Source: Massilia sp. Root335
GTDB lineage: Bacteria; Pseudomonadota; Gammaproteobacteria; Burkholderiales; Burkholderiaceae_D
NCBI RefSeq assembly: GCF_001425685.1
Contig: NZ_LMCY01000006.1
Span: forward strand, 209-64,208
Length of the DNA: 64,000 nt
Direction of reading: 5' to 3'
The notes under the pieces are model-generated. The model searched no databases. It was not told the DNA's origin and worked only from the letters and a program-made list of their open reading frames with translations. Every line of letters begins with the position of its first letter. Within the stretch, counting starts at the first letter, position 1. Shown here piece after piece: positions 52,901-61,233 of this stretch. The position numbers and the translations under genes were made by a program.

Positions 52901-54920
52901 GACCATCATGACGGGCAACGACGTGCTGCATGGCGGCGCCGGCAACGACGTGCTGGACAGCTGGTACGGCAGCGACACGCTGGATGGCGGCAGCGGCAAC
53001 GACGTGCTGGACATCATATTGGCAGGCGGCCACGTGCGCGACGGCGACGTCATCCATGCCAGCGGCGGCGACGGCGACGATACCTTCTACATCGACCTGT
53101 TCGGGGACAACGCCGCGGACGTGCAATTGTCGGGCGGCGCCGGCAAGGATACCTACCGCGTCGACCAGAACCGCTTCGATGACCCGATCGCGATCACCAT
53201 CACCGACTTCCAGGCCGGCGCGGGCGGCGACGTCCTGACGTCCTCCTCGTACTGGACGGGCGCCCCGAGCGGCGCCACCCCGTTCTCGGGCGGCTACTAC
53301 CGGTTCCTGCAGCGCGGCGCCGACACGGTCCTGCAACTCGACCGGGACGGCGCGAACGGTCCGGACGATTATCACGACATCGTCATCCTGAAGAACGTCG
53401 ACATGACGAAACTCGTGCCGGAAAACACGGGCGGCTGGCCGACCGACGGTTCGACGAAGGGCTCGCTGCTCGAAGGCACGGCGGGCAAGGACATACTGAC
53501 CGGCACCAGCGTCGACGACACGATCCACGGCGGCGACGGCAACGACCACATCGACGGCCAGGACGGCAACGACCTCCTCATGGGCGACGCGGGCGACGAC
53601 ATGCTCTTCGGCGGCAACGGCAACGACACGCTCGTCGGCGGCGATGGCGACGACACGCTTCAGACCTCGGGCGGCAACGACCTGCTCCAGGGTGGAGGCG
53701 GCAACGACACGCTGTCCGTCAGCGCCAACCGGGAAGCCACGCAGGCCTTTCACGTCGTCCTCGACGGCGGCGCCGGCGACGACACGTTCACCGTCGACCC
53801 CGCGTTCGCCGGCGCCAACGAGGCCGTCGCGACGGGCGGCACCGGGCACGATGTGTTCGTGGCCGGCGCGAGCGCCGGGGCGAATTACTTCGTCACCGAC
53901 TTCCAGGCGGGCAAAGACGGCGACAAGCTCGATCTCTCCACCCTGCTGGAAGCGTACAGCCACGGCGCCAATCCGTTCGGCAGCGGCTACCTGCGCCTCG
54001 ACCAGAACGGCGCCGACACACTGGTGCAGTTCGACACCGACGGCCCGGGCGGCCCATCCGGCTTCCAGACCGCGCTGACGCTGAAGAACGTGCAGGCATC
54101 GACGCTCGTCGCGGACAACATCGTCGGCGGCGTCAATCCGCATCCGGACGTGGCGCCCACGCCCACGCCGCTGCCCTCCCCGGCGCCGACGCCGGAACCC
54201 ACGCCCACACCCACACCCACGCCACCGGCGCCGACACCCGGCGAAACCCACACCGGCACCACCGGCACCGACCAGCTGGCCGGCACCGCCGGCAACGACA
54301 CCCTCGACGGCGGCGACGGCGACGACGTCCTGCACGGCGGCGCCGGCAACGACATGCTCGCCGGCGGCACCGGCCGCGATACGGCCAGCTACGACGGCAA
54401 GTCAGGCGACTACAAGATCAGCCACGACGCCGCCGGCTGGCATGTGGCCGACCAGAGAACGGGCGGCACCGACGGCACCGACACGCTGCAGGGCGTCGAA
54501 CGCGTGACCTTCGCCGACGCCACGCTGGCGCTGGACACGGACGGCGGCGCCGGCGCGGCCTACCGCTTCTATCGTGCCGCGTTCGACCGTACGCCGGACC
54601 TGCCCGGGTTGGGCTACTGGATCGGTGCGATGGACAAGGGCTCGTCCGTGCAGGACCTGGCGGCCAGCTTTGCGACGTCGAACGAGTTCAAGGACATGTA
54701 CGGCGGGGCGAGCAATGCCGACCTCGTGAACCGGCTGTATCACAACGTGCTGCACCGGACACCGGAGCAGGCCGGGTACGACTACTGGCTGCACGTCCTC
54801 GACGCCAGCCAGGCGAGCCTGCCGGACGTGCTGGCCGCGTTCAGCGAGAGCGGCGAGAACCACGACGCGGTGGCGGACCTGATCGCGAACGGCATCCTGT
54901 TCACGCCCTGGCAAGGCTGA
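49947..54920 (+). CDS. Giant RTX protein with six secretion-target-like modules and a DUF4214 end
   Basis: 1657 aa, very rich in Asp/Gly/Asn. Many GGxGxD-x-U-x nonapeptides (for example GGDGNDVIDAG, GGTGNDTLAGG) form calcium-binding beta-rolls in at least six blocks. Between the blocks lie six copies of a module of about 85-90 residues: (V/T)TITDFQAGxGGD, then NPFxxGYxRLxQxGADTxLxxDxDG, then LKNVDxxxLxxDN at about residues 30, 235, 553, 839, 1082 and 1314. This module resembles type-I-secretion C-terminal target domains. A Pro/Thr linker (about 1404-1432) precedes a last RTX block and DUF4214 (1538-1657, YRFYRAAFDRTPDLPGLGYW). It should be secreted through a type I system (not in the window). 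No classical signal peptide. Function probably adhesin, S-layer-like or exo-enzyme; no catalytic domain is seen. Confidence 0.9.
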   Translation: MTTFILRQGAVTVVQNGAMSGSAAEPDAAVVTITDFLTGTNGDVLDAFSTGNWQGVTPFAGYYKIEQRGSDAVLEFDADGTGTAASFQDVVILKDVDAARLVADNLAGYRPDGSITGQAITGTAAAETLTGTPLNDTIHGGDGNDVIDAGHGDDQVYGDGGNDVIGAGDGNDTVDGGTGNDTITITAAGSAPHTVLVRGGDGQDVLVFGHDSSASVSASGGAGADTFVLGNGLTGGSVTITDFSAAGGDKLDIGKLLPASLGSNPFGAGYVKAEQDGSDVKLYVDLDGAAGTAHDWTPLATLAGTKLASLTASAFVGGYDPSGTDAGHVLTGTPGNDTLSGTALDDTISGGTGSDSIAGGPGRDVIDGGNEPAGGDTVDGGYGDDVVHGGAGNDVLRGDVGNDSLDGGTGNDSLSGGTGNDTLAGGDGNDTLVDGFGANVLDGGAGNDTIDGSSVPTNAERGDSTLDGGAGNDVLTAGNGNDVVHGGTGDDTIRIVLNDTTPGRTWHFTVDGGDGNDTITIDRTSDVAHAVVDVTGGAGIDTFGFTVTDTPSDTLVIKDFQAGKGGDVLDVVPLFHGFEFLGNPFGAAGVLRLVQDGNDTRLVQLANPSDTTGKTMAVLENVAAASLTSDNFPIGIHPDGSPAGLDLQGGAGDDSLVGDFLDDVLHGGGGNDYLWGGQGGTDLLYGDDGQDVLIGSGNDHLFGGSGNDNLAGMYNDTLEGGDGNDQLRGEHGHTTLDGGNGDDVLTVYHGDGDVLLGGLGNDTLDSNSYNDTLDGGSGDDVLKVSTDFGLTPSAGPLHLEGGDGDDTMILALGGWGGQVMAHGGAGHDTYVIEVATDTSLVTITDFQAGSGGDRIDLSAIARATNDSVFGPQGNLRLEQRGADTVLLADRDGGGPLGFTDLLILKNVDHTALGADNFWSGYDVVGSGHVLTGTTGADWLIGSAGDDTLSGGLGNDTLDGGIGNDTLDGGAGDDNLDGDRVGNQPSTIMTGNDVLHGGAGNDVLDSWYGSDTLDGGSGNDVLDIILAGGHVRDGDVIHASGGDGDDTFYIDLFGDNAADVQLSGGAGKDTYRVDQNRFDDPIAITITDFQAGAGGDVLTSSSYWTGAPSGATPFSGGYYRFLQRGADTVLQLDRDGANGPDDYHDIVILKNVDMTKLVPENTGGWPTDGSTKGSLLEGTAGKDILTGTSVDDTIHGGDGNDHIDGQDGNDLLMGDAGDDMLFGGNGNDTLVGGDGDDTLQTSGGNDLLQGGGGNDTLSVSANREATQAFHVVLDGGAGDDTFTVDPAFAGANEAVATGGTGHDVFVAGASAGANYFVTDFQAGKDGDKLDLSTLLEAYSHGANPFGSGYLRLDQNGADTLVQFDTDGPGGPSGFQTALTLKNVQASTLVADNIVGGVNPHPDVAPTPTPLPSPAPTPEPTPTPTPTPPAPTPGETHTGTTGTDQLAGTAGNDTLDGGDGDDVLHGGAGNDMLAGGTGRDTASYDGKSGDYKISHDAAGWHVADQRTGGTDGTDTLQGVERVTFADATLALDTDGGAGAAYRFYRAAFDRTPDLPGLGYWIGAMDKGSSVQDLAASFATSNEFKDMYGGASNADLVNRLYHNVLHRTPEQAGYDYWLHVLDASQASLPDVLAAFSESGENHDAVADLIANGILFTPWQG

Positions 54921-54929
54921 CGCCGCGCA

Positions 54930-55625
54930 TCAACCGGCCGTGTGCGCCGCCAGCCAGGACACGATCACGTCGAGCAGGCGCCGCGGCGCCTCGATCGGGA
55001 TCATGTGGCCGGTGTCCTCGATGACGGCGAGCGTGGCGCAGGGGATCGCGGCCGCCATCTCGCGCGCCTCCTCCATGCTGCGCAACTGGTCCTGCGCGGC
55101 CGCCACGACGAGCGTCGGGCAGCGGATCTCGCCGGAACGTTCGAGGTCGCCCGGCCGGTCCAGCATCGACTGGCGCCGGAACACCTCGCCGCCGAGACGC
55201 GTGCCCATCGCGCGTATCCGTTCGATCAGCGCGTCGTCGTCGCGGCGGTCCGGGTGCAGCGACGTGGCGACGGCCGTGCGGCTCAAGCCGCTGAAGGCGA
55301 TGGACGGCGCCGCGCTCGCGATCGCGCCCTTGCGCTTCTGCAGCGCGGCCGTGTCGCCGCGGGTGGACGTGGCGATCAGCACGAGCGCGCGCACGCGTGC
55401 CGGCGCCTGGCGCGCGATCGCGCGGGCGACGTAGCCGCCCATCGAAAAACCCACGAGCAAAAAGGAAGGTGGTGCCGTCGCGAGGACGCGGCGCGCCATC
55501 GCCTCGACCGACGTGTCGTGGCGCAGGTCGGCGTGGACGACGGGGCCGAAGCGCGCCAGCGCCGGCAGCATGTCGTCCCACAGGGTTTCGTCGGCCATGA
55601 AGCCGGGGACAAGCAGGAGAGCCAT
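54930..55625 (-). CDS. Alpha/beta hydrolase
   Basis: 231 aa, single-domain alpha/beta hydrolase: nucleophile elbow LVGFSMGGYVARAIA (Ser in GFSMG), catalytic Asp region VVAAAQDQLRS, His in EDTGHMIPIEAP. No signal peptide. Similar small serine hydrolases are esterases or arylesterases without known substrate. Its 3' end lies 9 nt from the tail of the RTX gene; transcription is convergent. Confidence 0.88.
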   Translation of the reverse strand: MALLLVPGFMADETLWDDMLPALARFGPVVHADLRHDTSVEAMARRVLATAPPSFLLVGFSMGGYVARAIARQAPARVRALVLIATSTRGDTAALQKRKGAIASAAPSIAFSGLSRTAVATSLHPDRRDDDALIERIRAMGTRLGGEVFRRQSMLDRPGDLERSGEIRCPTLVVAAAQDQLRSMEEAREMAAAIPCATLAVIEDTGHMIPIEAPRRLLDVIVSWLAAHTAG

Positions 55626-55787
55626 CCCGTCATCCTAGCAGACGGCCGCCGGCCCTGCCGCTCCCGATTTTCACCCGCGCCGGATAGGCGTGCCGACATA
55701 TAGCGCACTGTCCTGAGTCGCCTCAAGGCGGACCGGCTCCGATGCGACTTTCATTGGTTCTTGTTGTCCGAGAAACCAAGGAGCCCC

Positions 55788-57533
55788 ATGAAACCATCCG
55801 CCACCATTCGCATCAGCGTCAGCGTGCGCAACCAGCTCAGGTTCGCGTTCACCATCGTCATCGCCCTGTCGTTCCTCGCGACGGCCATCGCCATCTGGCG
55901 CCTGCAAGTCCTGTCGGACGACACCCAGGCCCTCACCCGGCGGCCGCTCGCCAAGGAGCGCCTGATTTCCGGCTGGCTGCTGAACACGTCGGTCGCCGCC
56001 AAGCGCACGGGGTCCATCGCGCGCTCCGCCGATCCGGAACTCGCGACGTACTACGCGCCCGAAACGCAAGACTCGACGACGCGCACCACCGCGCTGCAGC
56101 AGCAGGTCGGCGCGCTGCTCGACACGCCCGAGGAACATGCCGTGTTCGGGCAGATCGGCACGGCGCGCCAGCGCTACATCGCCACGCGCGACCGCGTCAT
56201 GGCCCTCAAGGCCGGCGGCAAGGACGCGGAAGCCCGCAAGTACTTCGACGACGAATTCGTGCCCGCCGTGACGGCGTATCTCGGCCGGGTCAAGGCGCTG
56301 CTGGAACTGCAGCAGAAAGAGATCGACACGCGCGTCGCCGCGGTGCTCGGCAGCGCGGACCGCAGCAGCAAGGTCCTCTCGGCGCTGTGCCTCGCCACGC
56401 TCGCCTTCAGCATCGCGGCCGGCACCGTGTTCGGGCGTGTCCTGTTCCGGCGCCTGGGCGGCGAGCCGGCCGCCGCGGCGCTGGTGGCGGCCGAGATCGC
56501 GGACGGCAACCTGTGCGTGGCCGTACCCCTCAGGCCGGGCGACAACGACAGCCTGATGGCCGCCCTCGAACGCATGCGCGCCAGCCTCGCGGGCATCGTC
56601 GCCGACGTGCGCGAAGGCACCGGCACGATCGTTGCCGCCGTGGCCGCGATGGCCGGCGAAACGCAGGACCTGTCGCAGCGCACCGAAAGCCAGGCGCAGG
56701 CGCTGGAAGAGACGGCGGCGTCGATGGAAGAACTGACGCAGGCGGTCAGCCAGAACTCGACCAACGCCGACGAAGCCAACCGCATGGCGGGCGACGCCGC
56801 GCGCGTGGCGCAGCAGGGCGGCGCGATGGTCGGCCAGCTGGTCGACACGATGGGCGCGATCAACGCCTCGTCGGAGCGCATCGTCGACATCATCGCCGTC
56901 ATCGACGGCATCGCGTTCCAGACCAACATCCTCGCGCTGAACGCCGCCGTGGAAGCGGCGCGCGCCGGCGAACAGGGACGCGGCTTCGCCGTCGTCGCGG
57001 CCGAAGTGCGCGCCCTGGCCCAGCGCTCGGCCGCCGCGGCCAGGGAAATCAAGGACCTGATCGACGCGTCGACCCAGCGCGCCGCCGACGGCGCGACCCT
57101 GGCCGGCCAGGCCGGGCAGACGATGCACGACATCGTCGACAGCATCAAACGCGTCACCGGCATCATGAACGAGATCGTCGCCTCCAGCCGCGAACAGGCC
57201 GGCGGCATCGGCCAGGTCAACCAGGCCATCGTGCAGATGGACGGCGTGACCCAGCAGAACGCGGCCCTCGTCGAGGAATCGGCGGCCGCGACCCAGTCGA
57301 TGCACGAGCAGGCGCAGGCGCTGGCCGAGCGGGTGGCGCTGTTCCGCGTCGAGGCGAAGGCGCGGCCGGCGCCGACCGCGACGAAGCCCGCGCTGCCGCC
57401 GGCCCGCCGCCCCGCGCCGGCGCCCGCGGCGAGGCCCGCGACGGCGAAGCCGGCACGGATGGCGCCCGCCCCGGTGCGCGCGCCCGTCCGCAAGCCGGCC
57501 GCCACGGTCGACGCGGACTGGGAAGAGTTCTGA
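55788..57533 (+). CDS. Methyl-accepting chemotaxis protein
   Basis: 581 aa. Membrane helix at about 18-38, periplasmic four-helix-bundle-like region up to about 195, second helix ([19 protein letters not shown]), HAMP-like linker, then the signalling domain with the hairpin tip EIVASS... region [36 protein letters not shown]. The last residues are DWEEF, a tethering pentapeptide of the NWETF type that binds CheR methyltransferase, joined by a long Ala/Pro linker (about 535-575). ATG 55788 has AAGGAG upstream. It is a stand-alone receptor; no che genes lie near. Confidence 0.93.
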   Translation: MKPSATIRISVSVRNQLRFAFTIVIALSFLATAIAIWRLQVLSDDTQALTRRPLAKERLISGWLLNTSVAAKRTGSIARSADPELATYYAPETQDSTTRTTALQQQVGALLDTPEEHAVFGQIGTARQRYIATRDRVMALKAGGKDAEARKYFDDEFVPAVTAYLGRVKALLELQQKEIDTRVAAVLGSADRSSKVLSALCLATLAFSIAAGTVFGRVLFRRLGGEPAAAALVAAEIADGNLCVAVPLRPGDNDSLMAALERMRASLAGIVADVREGTGTIVAAVAAMAGETQDLSQRTESQAQALEETAASMEELTQAVSQNSTNADEANRMAGDAARVAQQGGAMVGQLVDTMGAINASSERIVDIIAVIDGIAFQTNILALNAAVEAARAGEQGRGFAVVAAEVRALAQRSAAAAREIKDLIDASTQRAADGATLAGQAGQTMHDIVDSIKRVTGIMNEIVASSREQAGGIGQVNQAIVQMDGVTQQNAALVEESAAATQSMHEQAQALAERVALFRVEAKARPAPTATKPALPPARRPAPAPAARPATAKPARMAPAPVRAPVRKPAATVDADWEEF

Positions 57534-57610
57534 GCAAAAGAAGGGGCGGTTGCCGTCAGTGGGTTTCTCAGGCAACATCGTCCCTATCCTTCCTCTTTAC
57601 GCACGACGCC

Positions 57611-58096
57611 ATGAACCTGCCCGCCCACCAACTCACCATGACGGTCCTGATGACACCGGATACCGCGAATTTTTCCGGTAACGTGCACGGCGGGAACATC
57701 CTGAAACTGCTCGACCAGGTGGCCTATGCCTGCGCCAGCCGCTACGCCGGCACCTATGTCGTGACGATGAGCGTCGACCAGGTGACGTTCCGCCAGCCGA
57801 TCCACGTGGGCGAGCTGGTGACGTTCCTGGCCGCCGTGAACTACACGGGCCGCACGTCGATGGAAATCGGCATCAAGGTCGTGGCCGAGAACATCCGCAC
57901 CCAGCAGGTGCGCCACGTGAACAGCTGCTTCTTCACGATGGTGGCCGTGGGCGACGACAAGCAGCCGGTCCCCGTCCCGCCCCTGCGTCCGTTCGGGCCG
58001 GACGAGCAGCGCCGCTACGAGGAAGCCAAGGGCCGCAAGGAGCTGCGCATGGCGCTCGACCGCCAGCACGAGGAACGGGCGGCGGCGCGTTCCTGA
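57611..58096 (+). CDS. Acyl-CoA thioesterase (hotdog fold)
   Basis: 161-aa single-hotdog thioesterase of the YciA/BACH type: VLMTPDTANFSGNVHGGNILKLLDQVAYACASRYAG and the VSVDQVTFRQPIHVGELVTF segment, with the catalytic-Asn/Asp region NFSGNVHGG. It should hydrolyse acyl-CoA to fatty acid and CoA. It lacks a visible ribosome site. It follows the chemoreceptor by 77 nt and precedes tRNA-Phe copy 2. Confidence 0.9.
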   Translation: MNLPAHQLTMTVLMTPDTANFSGNVHGGNILKLLDQVAYACASRYAGTYVVTMSVDQVTFRQPIHVGELVTFLAAVNYTGRTSMEIGIKVVAENIRTQQVRHVNSCFFTMVAVGDDKQPVPVPPLRPFGPDEQRRYEEAKGRKELRMALDRQHEERAAARS

Positions 58097-58155
58097 ACCG
58101 CAGGCGCGACAAAAATTATGGATTTCGCGTAACCCGTGCTATACTGCGCCGCCTT

Positions 58156-58231
58156 GGCCTGGTAGCTCAGTTGGTAGAGCAGAGGATTGAAAATCCTTGT
58201 GTCGGTGGTTCGATTCCGCCCCGGGCCACCA
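58156..58231 (+). tRNA. tRNA-Phe (GAA), copy 2
   Basis: 76 nt, identical to the tRNA at 21003, including the encoded CCA and the GAA anticodon. A -10-like TATACT at 58140-58145 lies 10 nt upstream, but the -35 is weak. Followed by a terminator hairpin of the same family as copy 1. Confidence 0.97.
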
Positions 58232-58246
58232 AGATTCAGAACAGAG

Positions 58247-58271
58247 CGCCAACCCATCCGGTTGGCGTTTT
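58247..58271 (+). terminator. Terminator of tRNA-Phe copy 2
   Basis: CGCCAACC/GGTTGGCG stem (8 bp) with loop CATCC, then T4. Close to the copy 1 terminator but with a shorter stem and changed loop. Confidence 0.85.
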
Positions 58272-58303
58272 GCATTCCACCGTTCCTTTCATCACAGACT
58301 GCC

Positions 58304-58648
58304 ATGACGACCCTTCCACCCTGCCCCGCCTGCGGTTCCGCATTGACCTACGAAGACGGCTCGGGCAACTATGTCTGCCCGGAATGCGCGCACGAATGGC
58401 CGGTCAAGGCCGAAGCGGCCGCGGACGAGGCGGCCCGCGTGTGGCGCGACGCGGCCGGCAACGTGCTGCAGGACGGCGATTCCGTCACCGTCATCAAGGA
58501 CCTGAAACTGAAAGGCGGCGGCGGCGTGGTCAAGCAGGGCACCAAGGTCAAGAACATCCGCCTCGTCGACGGCGACCACGACATCGACTGCAAGATCGAC
58601 GGCTTCGGCGCGATGAGCCTGAAATCGGAGTTCGTCCGCAAGAGCTGA
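58304..58648 (+). CDS. yjdM: YjdM/PhnA-type zinc-ribbon protein
   Basis: 114 aa. N-terminal zinc ribbon [26 protein letters not shown] with four cysteines, followed by the PhnA/YjdM core [53 protein letters not shown], closely like E. coli YjdM. The old name alkylphosphonate-utilisation PhnA is a misnomer for this cytoplasmic protein of unknown function. It has a good terminator 21 nt after the stop. Confidence 0.93.
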   Translation: MTTLPPCPACGSALTYEDGSGNYVCPECAHEWPVKAEAAADEAARVWRDAAGNVLQDGDSVTVIKDLKLKGGGGVVKQGTKVKNIRLVDGDHDIDCKIDGFGAMSLKSEFVRKS

Positions 58649-58668
58649 GCGGGCAACCATCGGACATG

Positions 58669-58694
58669 AACGCCACCTGCGAGGTGGCGTTTTC
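58669..58694 (+). terminator. Terminator of yjdM
   Basis: AACGCCACC/GGTGGCGTT stem (9 bp), loop TGCGA, then TTTCATTT. Similar in core sequence to the other terminators of the family. Confidence 0.85.
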
Positions 58695-58820
58695 ATTTCC
58701 GGCCGTGCTTTCCCGCCGGTCCGATATTCGATTCGATATAGAAATCGTCAAAACCATGATTGGACGCCCCCTTGGGTTCGGCCTAGCATTGGGTCATCTG
58801 TCCGATCCACGAGAACAACA

Positions 58821-60500
58821 ATGAAGAGACATCTCGCCGCCCTCCTCCTCGCGGCCTGCGCGCCGCTGTGCGCCGCCGAACCGGCGGCCCCGGCGCCCGT
58901 CAAGCTCACCGTCGACGCCACCCGGATAAAAGGGCCGATGACGCCGATCTGGGCGTGGTTCGGCTACGATGAACCGAATTACACGACGGCGCCCAACGGC
59001 AAGAAGCTGCTGAGCGAGATCGCCGCCCTGAGCCAGGTCCCCGTCCACGTCCGCACGCACAACCTCATGACGTCGGGCGACGGCAGCTACGCGCTCAAGT
59101 GGGGCTCGACGAATATGTACACCGAGGACAAGGACGGCAGGCCGGTCTACGACTGGACCATCGTCGACCGCATCTTCGACACGTACATCGAACGCGGCAT
59201 GAAGCCGCTGGCGCAGATCGGCTTCATGCCGGAAGCGCTGTCGCAACGCCCGCAACCGTATCGCCACCACTGGAAGCCCGGCACGCCCTACCAGGACATC
59301 ATGACCGGCTGGGCCACGCCGCCGAAGGATTACGGCAAGTGGTCCGAGCTGATCTACCAATGGGTCAGGCACAGCGTGGCGCGCTACGGGCAGAAGGAAG
59401 TCGAGAGCTGGTACTGGGAAGTGTGGAACGAGCCGGACGGCCTGTACCTGATCGCGCCGGACACGAAACACGAGTACTTCAAAATGTACGACTACGCGGC
59501 CGACGCGGTGAAACGCGCGCTGCCGACGGCGCGCATCGGCGGGCCCCACACGGCCGCCGCCGGACGCTTCATGGACGACTTCCTGCGCCACTGCCTGCAC
59601 GAGACCAACTACGCGACCGGCAAGACCGGCTCGCCGCTGGACTTCGTCGCCTTCCACGCCAAGGGCGCGCCCAAGGTCGTCGACGGCATCGTGCGGATGG
59701 GCATGGACACGCATTTCCGCCACCTCGACGAAGGCTTCGCGCTCGTCGCAAAATACCCGGAACTGAAGAACATCCCCGTCATCATCGGCGAATCCGACCC
59801 GGAAGGCTGCGCCGCCTGCGGCATGCAGACCAACCCCGAAAACGCCTACCGCAACGGCACGCTGTACGCCAGCTACACGGCCGCCTCGATCGCGCGCGAG
59901 TACGACCTGGCCGCGCGGCGCGGCGTGAACCTGATCGGCGCGGTGAACTGGTCGTTCGAGTTCGAGGACCAGCCGTGGTTCGCGGGCTTCCGCGACCTGG
60001 CGACCAACGGCGTCGACAAGCCGGTGCTGAACGTGTTCCGCATGCTCGGCATGCTGCGCGGCGAGCGCGTGGCGGTGACGGGCGACCAGGCCTACGACGC
60101 GGCGCGCATCCAGGCCGCGGGCGTGCGCGGCGCGCGCACCGACATCGACGCGCTGGCCGCGAAGGATGCGCACCACATCGCCGTCATGGTCTGGAATTAC
60201 CACGACGACGACATCATCGACGCCGGCTCCCCGGTCGAACTGCACATCGCCGGCATTCCCGCCAGACAGGTGCAGTTGCGGCACTTCCGCATCGACCAGG
60301 AGCACAGCAATTCGTACAGCGCCTGGAAGCGCATGGGCTCGCCTTCGCATCCGACGGCGACACAAGTGGCCGAGTTGCAGACAGCGAGCGCGCTCGCGCA
60401 ACTGGGGGCGGATGCGACCGTGGAGACGCGGGACGGTACGGCCACGGTCAGGATGCAGTTGCCGCGGCAGGCGGTGTCGCTGATTACGCTGACTTATTGA
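58821..60500 (+). CDS. Secreted glycoside hydrolase family 39 (beta-xylosidase-like)
   Basis: 559 aa. Signal peptide of about 19 residues (LLLAACAPLCAAE). TIM barrel with the acid/base E204 in WEVWNEPDG and the nucleophile E324 in IIGESDPEG, the expected pair for a retaining GH39. C-terminal part is beta-sandwich-like. GH39 enzymes split beta-1,4-xylosides or related glycans, so it fits a plant-polymer-degrading lifestyle with the pectate lyase. The start follows GAGAACAACA, an acceptable ribosome site. Its stop overlaps the end of the following opposite-strand gene by 7 nt. Confidence 0.9.
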   Translation: MKRHLAALLLAACAPLCAAEPAAPAPVKLTVDATRIKGPMTPIWAWFGYDEPNYTTAPNGKKLLSEIAALSQVPVHVRTHNLMTSGDGSYALKWGSTNMYTEDKDGRPVYDWTIVDRIFDTYIERGMKPLAQIGFMPEALSQRPQPYRHHWKPGTPYQDIMTGWATPPKDYGKWSELIYQWVRHSVARYGQKEVESWYWEVWNEPDGLYLIAPDTKHEYFKMYDYAADAVKRALPTARIGGPHTAAAGRFMDDFLRHCLHETNYATGKTGSPLDFVAFHAKGAPKVVDGIVRMGMDTHFRHLDEGFALVAKYPELKNIPVIIGESDPEGCAACGMQTNPENAYRNGTLYASYTAASIAREYDLAARRGVNLIGAVNWSFEFEDQPWFAGFRDLATNGVDKPVLNVFRMLGMLRGERVAVTGDQAYDAARIQAAGVRGARTDIDALAAKDAHHIAVMVWNYHDDDIIDAGSPVELHIAGIPARQVQLRHFRIDQEHSNSYSAWKRMGSPSHPTATQVAELQTASALAQLGADATVETRDGTATVRMQLPRQAVSLITLTY

Positions 60501-60997
60501 ATCGCGCGCTGCGCGCCTGCGTCGGAGATCCTTGGCGGCTCGTTCGGGCAGGCGTTGTCCCATCTCGTCACTCGCATCGCGTCCACTTGTTCGCCTACAG
60601 TATCAACGCGCAAGCAAGTGCCGTCCTTTGCATAGTAAAAAATACAAAGACTTCCTCCGTCGGTGGAACAAGAATCGACTTCAAGGAATTTTCGGTCAGC
60701 GAGGCGTTTTTCCGTGCCATCGTACTCATCGCTATCGTCGGCATGGATGCGAATCGGCTTCCATCCGGATTCAATGAGACGCGCACGGACGCTTACAAAC
60801 GATGCGCCTTTTTGCAAGTGCAGGCTGATCACTGCAGTTGATCGCTCGTTTGCACGAGCTACGCCATCGGGGCCGGAGAGGAACATGAGTAACGCGGCGC
60901 CGGCGAGCGCGATCCGTGTTGCGACTGCGGTGGATCGCGAATCGCCGAGCCTTGGATCGTCATCGATGCCTATGACACCGTGTCCTTCGTGCTTCAT
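60494..60997 (-). CDS. Unknown secreted protein, about 167 aa
   Basis: The start is placed at 60997, with GGAGG 5 nt upstream; longer frames start up to 61090. The N-terminus (1-25) is polar, then a hydrophobic segment IALAGAALLMFLSGPDGVARANE (a late signal or membrane anchor). The mature part has a pattern KGxxFVSVRARLIESGW, DGTEKRLADRKFLEVDSCS and LCIFYYAKDGTCLRVDTVGE, with three or four cysteines that could form disulfides. I recognise no characterised family. It overlaps the GH39 tail by 7 nt, transcribed against it. Confidence 0.6.
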   Translation of the reverse strand: MKHEGHGVIGIDDDPRLGDSRSTAVATRIALAGAALLMFLSGPDGVARANERSTAVISLHLQKGASFVSVRARLIESGWKPIRIHADDSDEYDGTEKRLADRKFLEVDSCSTDGGSLCIFYYAKDGTCLRVDTVGEQVDAMRVTRWDNACPNEPPRISDAGAQRAIQ

Positions 60998-61233
60998 GAC
61001 GCCTCCAAGTGCTTGAGCCCACTTAATGATATGGAGCACTAGAAGCATTTCCGTGCGAAATGTCAGACAGTGCCGTCTACCCCAAAGCACCCACCAACAT
61101 TACCGGAACATTAACTTTGTAACAGAACCTGGCCATTGCCATTTTTGTCACGAACGTGTCACGCCCCTGGACGATTCTGTGCGCGGCCCGATCCATCGAT
61201 CGCGTATTCCCGACTCTGACCAGGAGACTCCTC

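Noticed and set aside
49926..54335. A 1469-codon open frame on the minus strand across the RTX gene
   Set aside because: It is the shadow of the highly biased GGC/GAC repeat codons of the RTX gene; its translation has no fold-like pattern and the + strand frame has clear RTX and DUF4214 motifs.
50340..54360. Repetitive DNA that could be taken as a CRISPR or satellite array
   Set aside because: The period follows the 9-residue (27-nt) RTX coding repeat with codon-level variation and no spacers.
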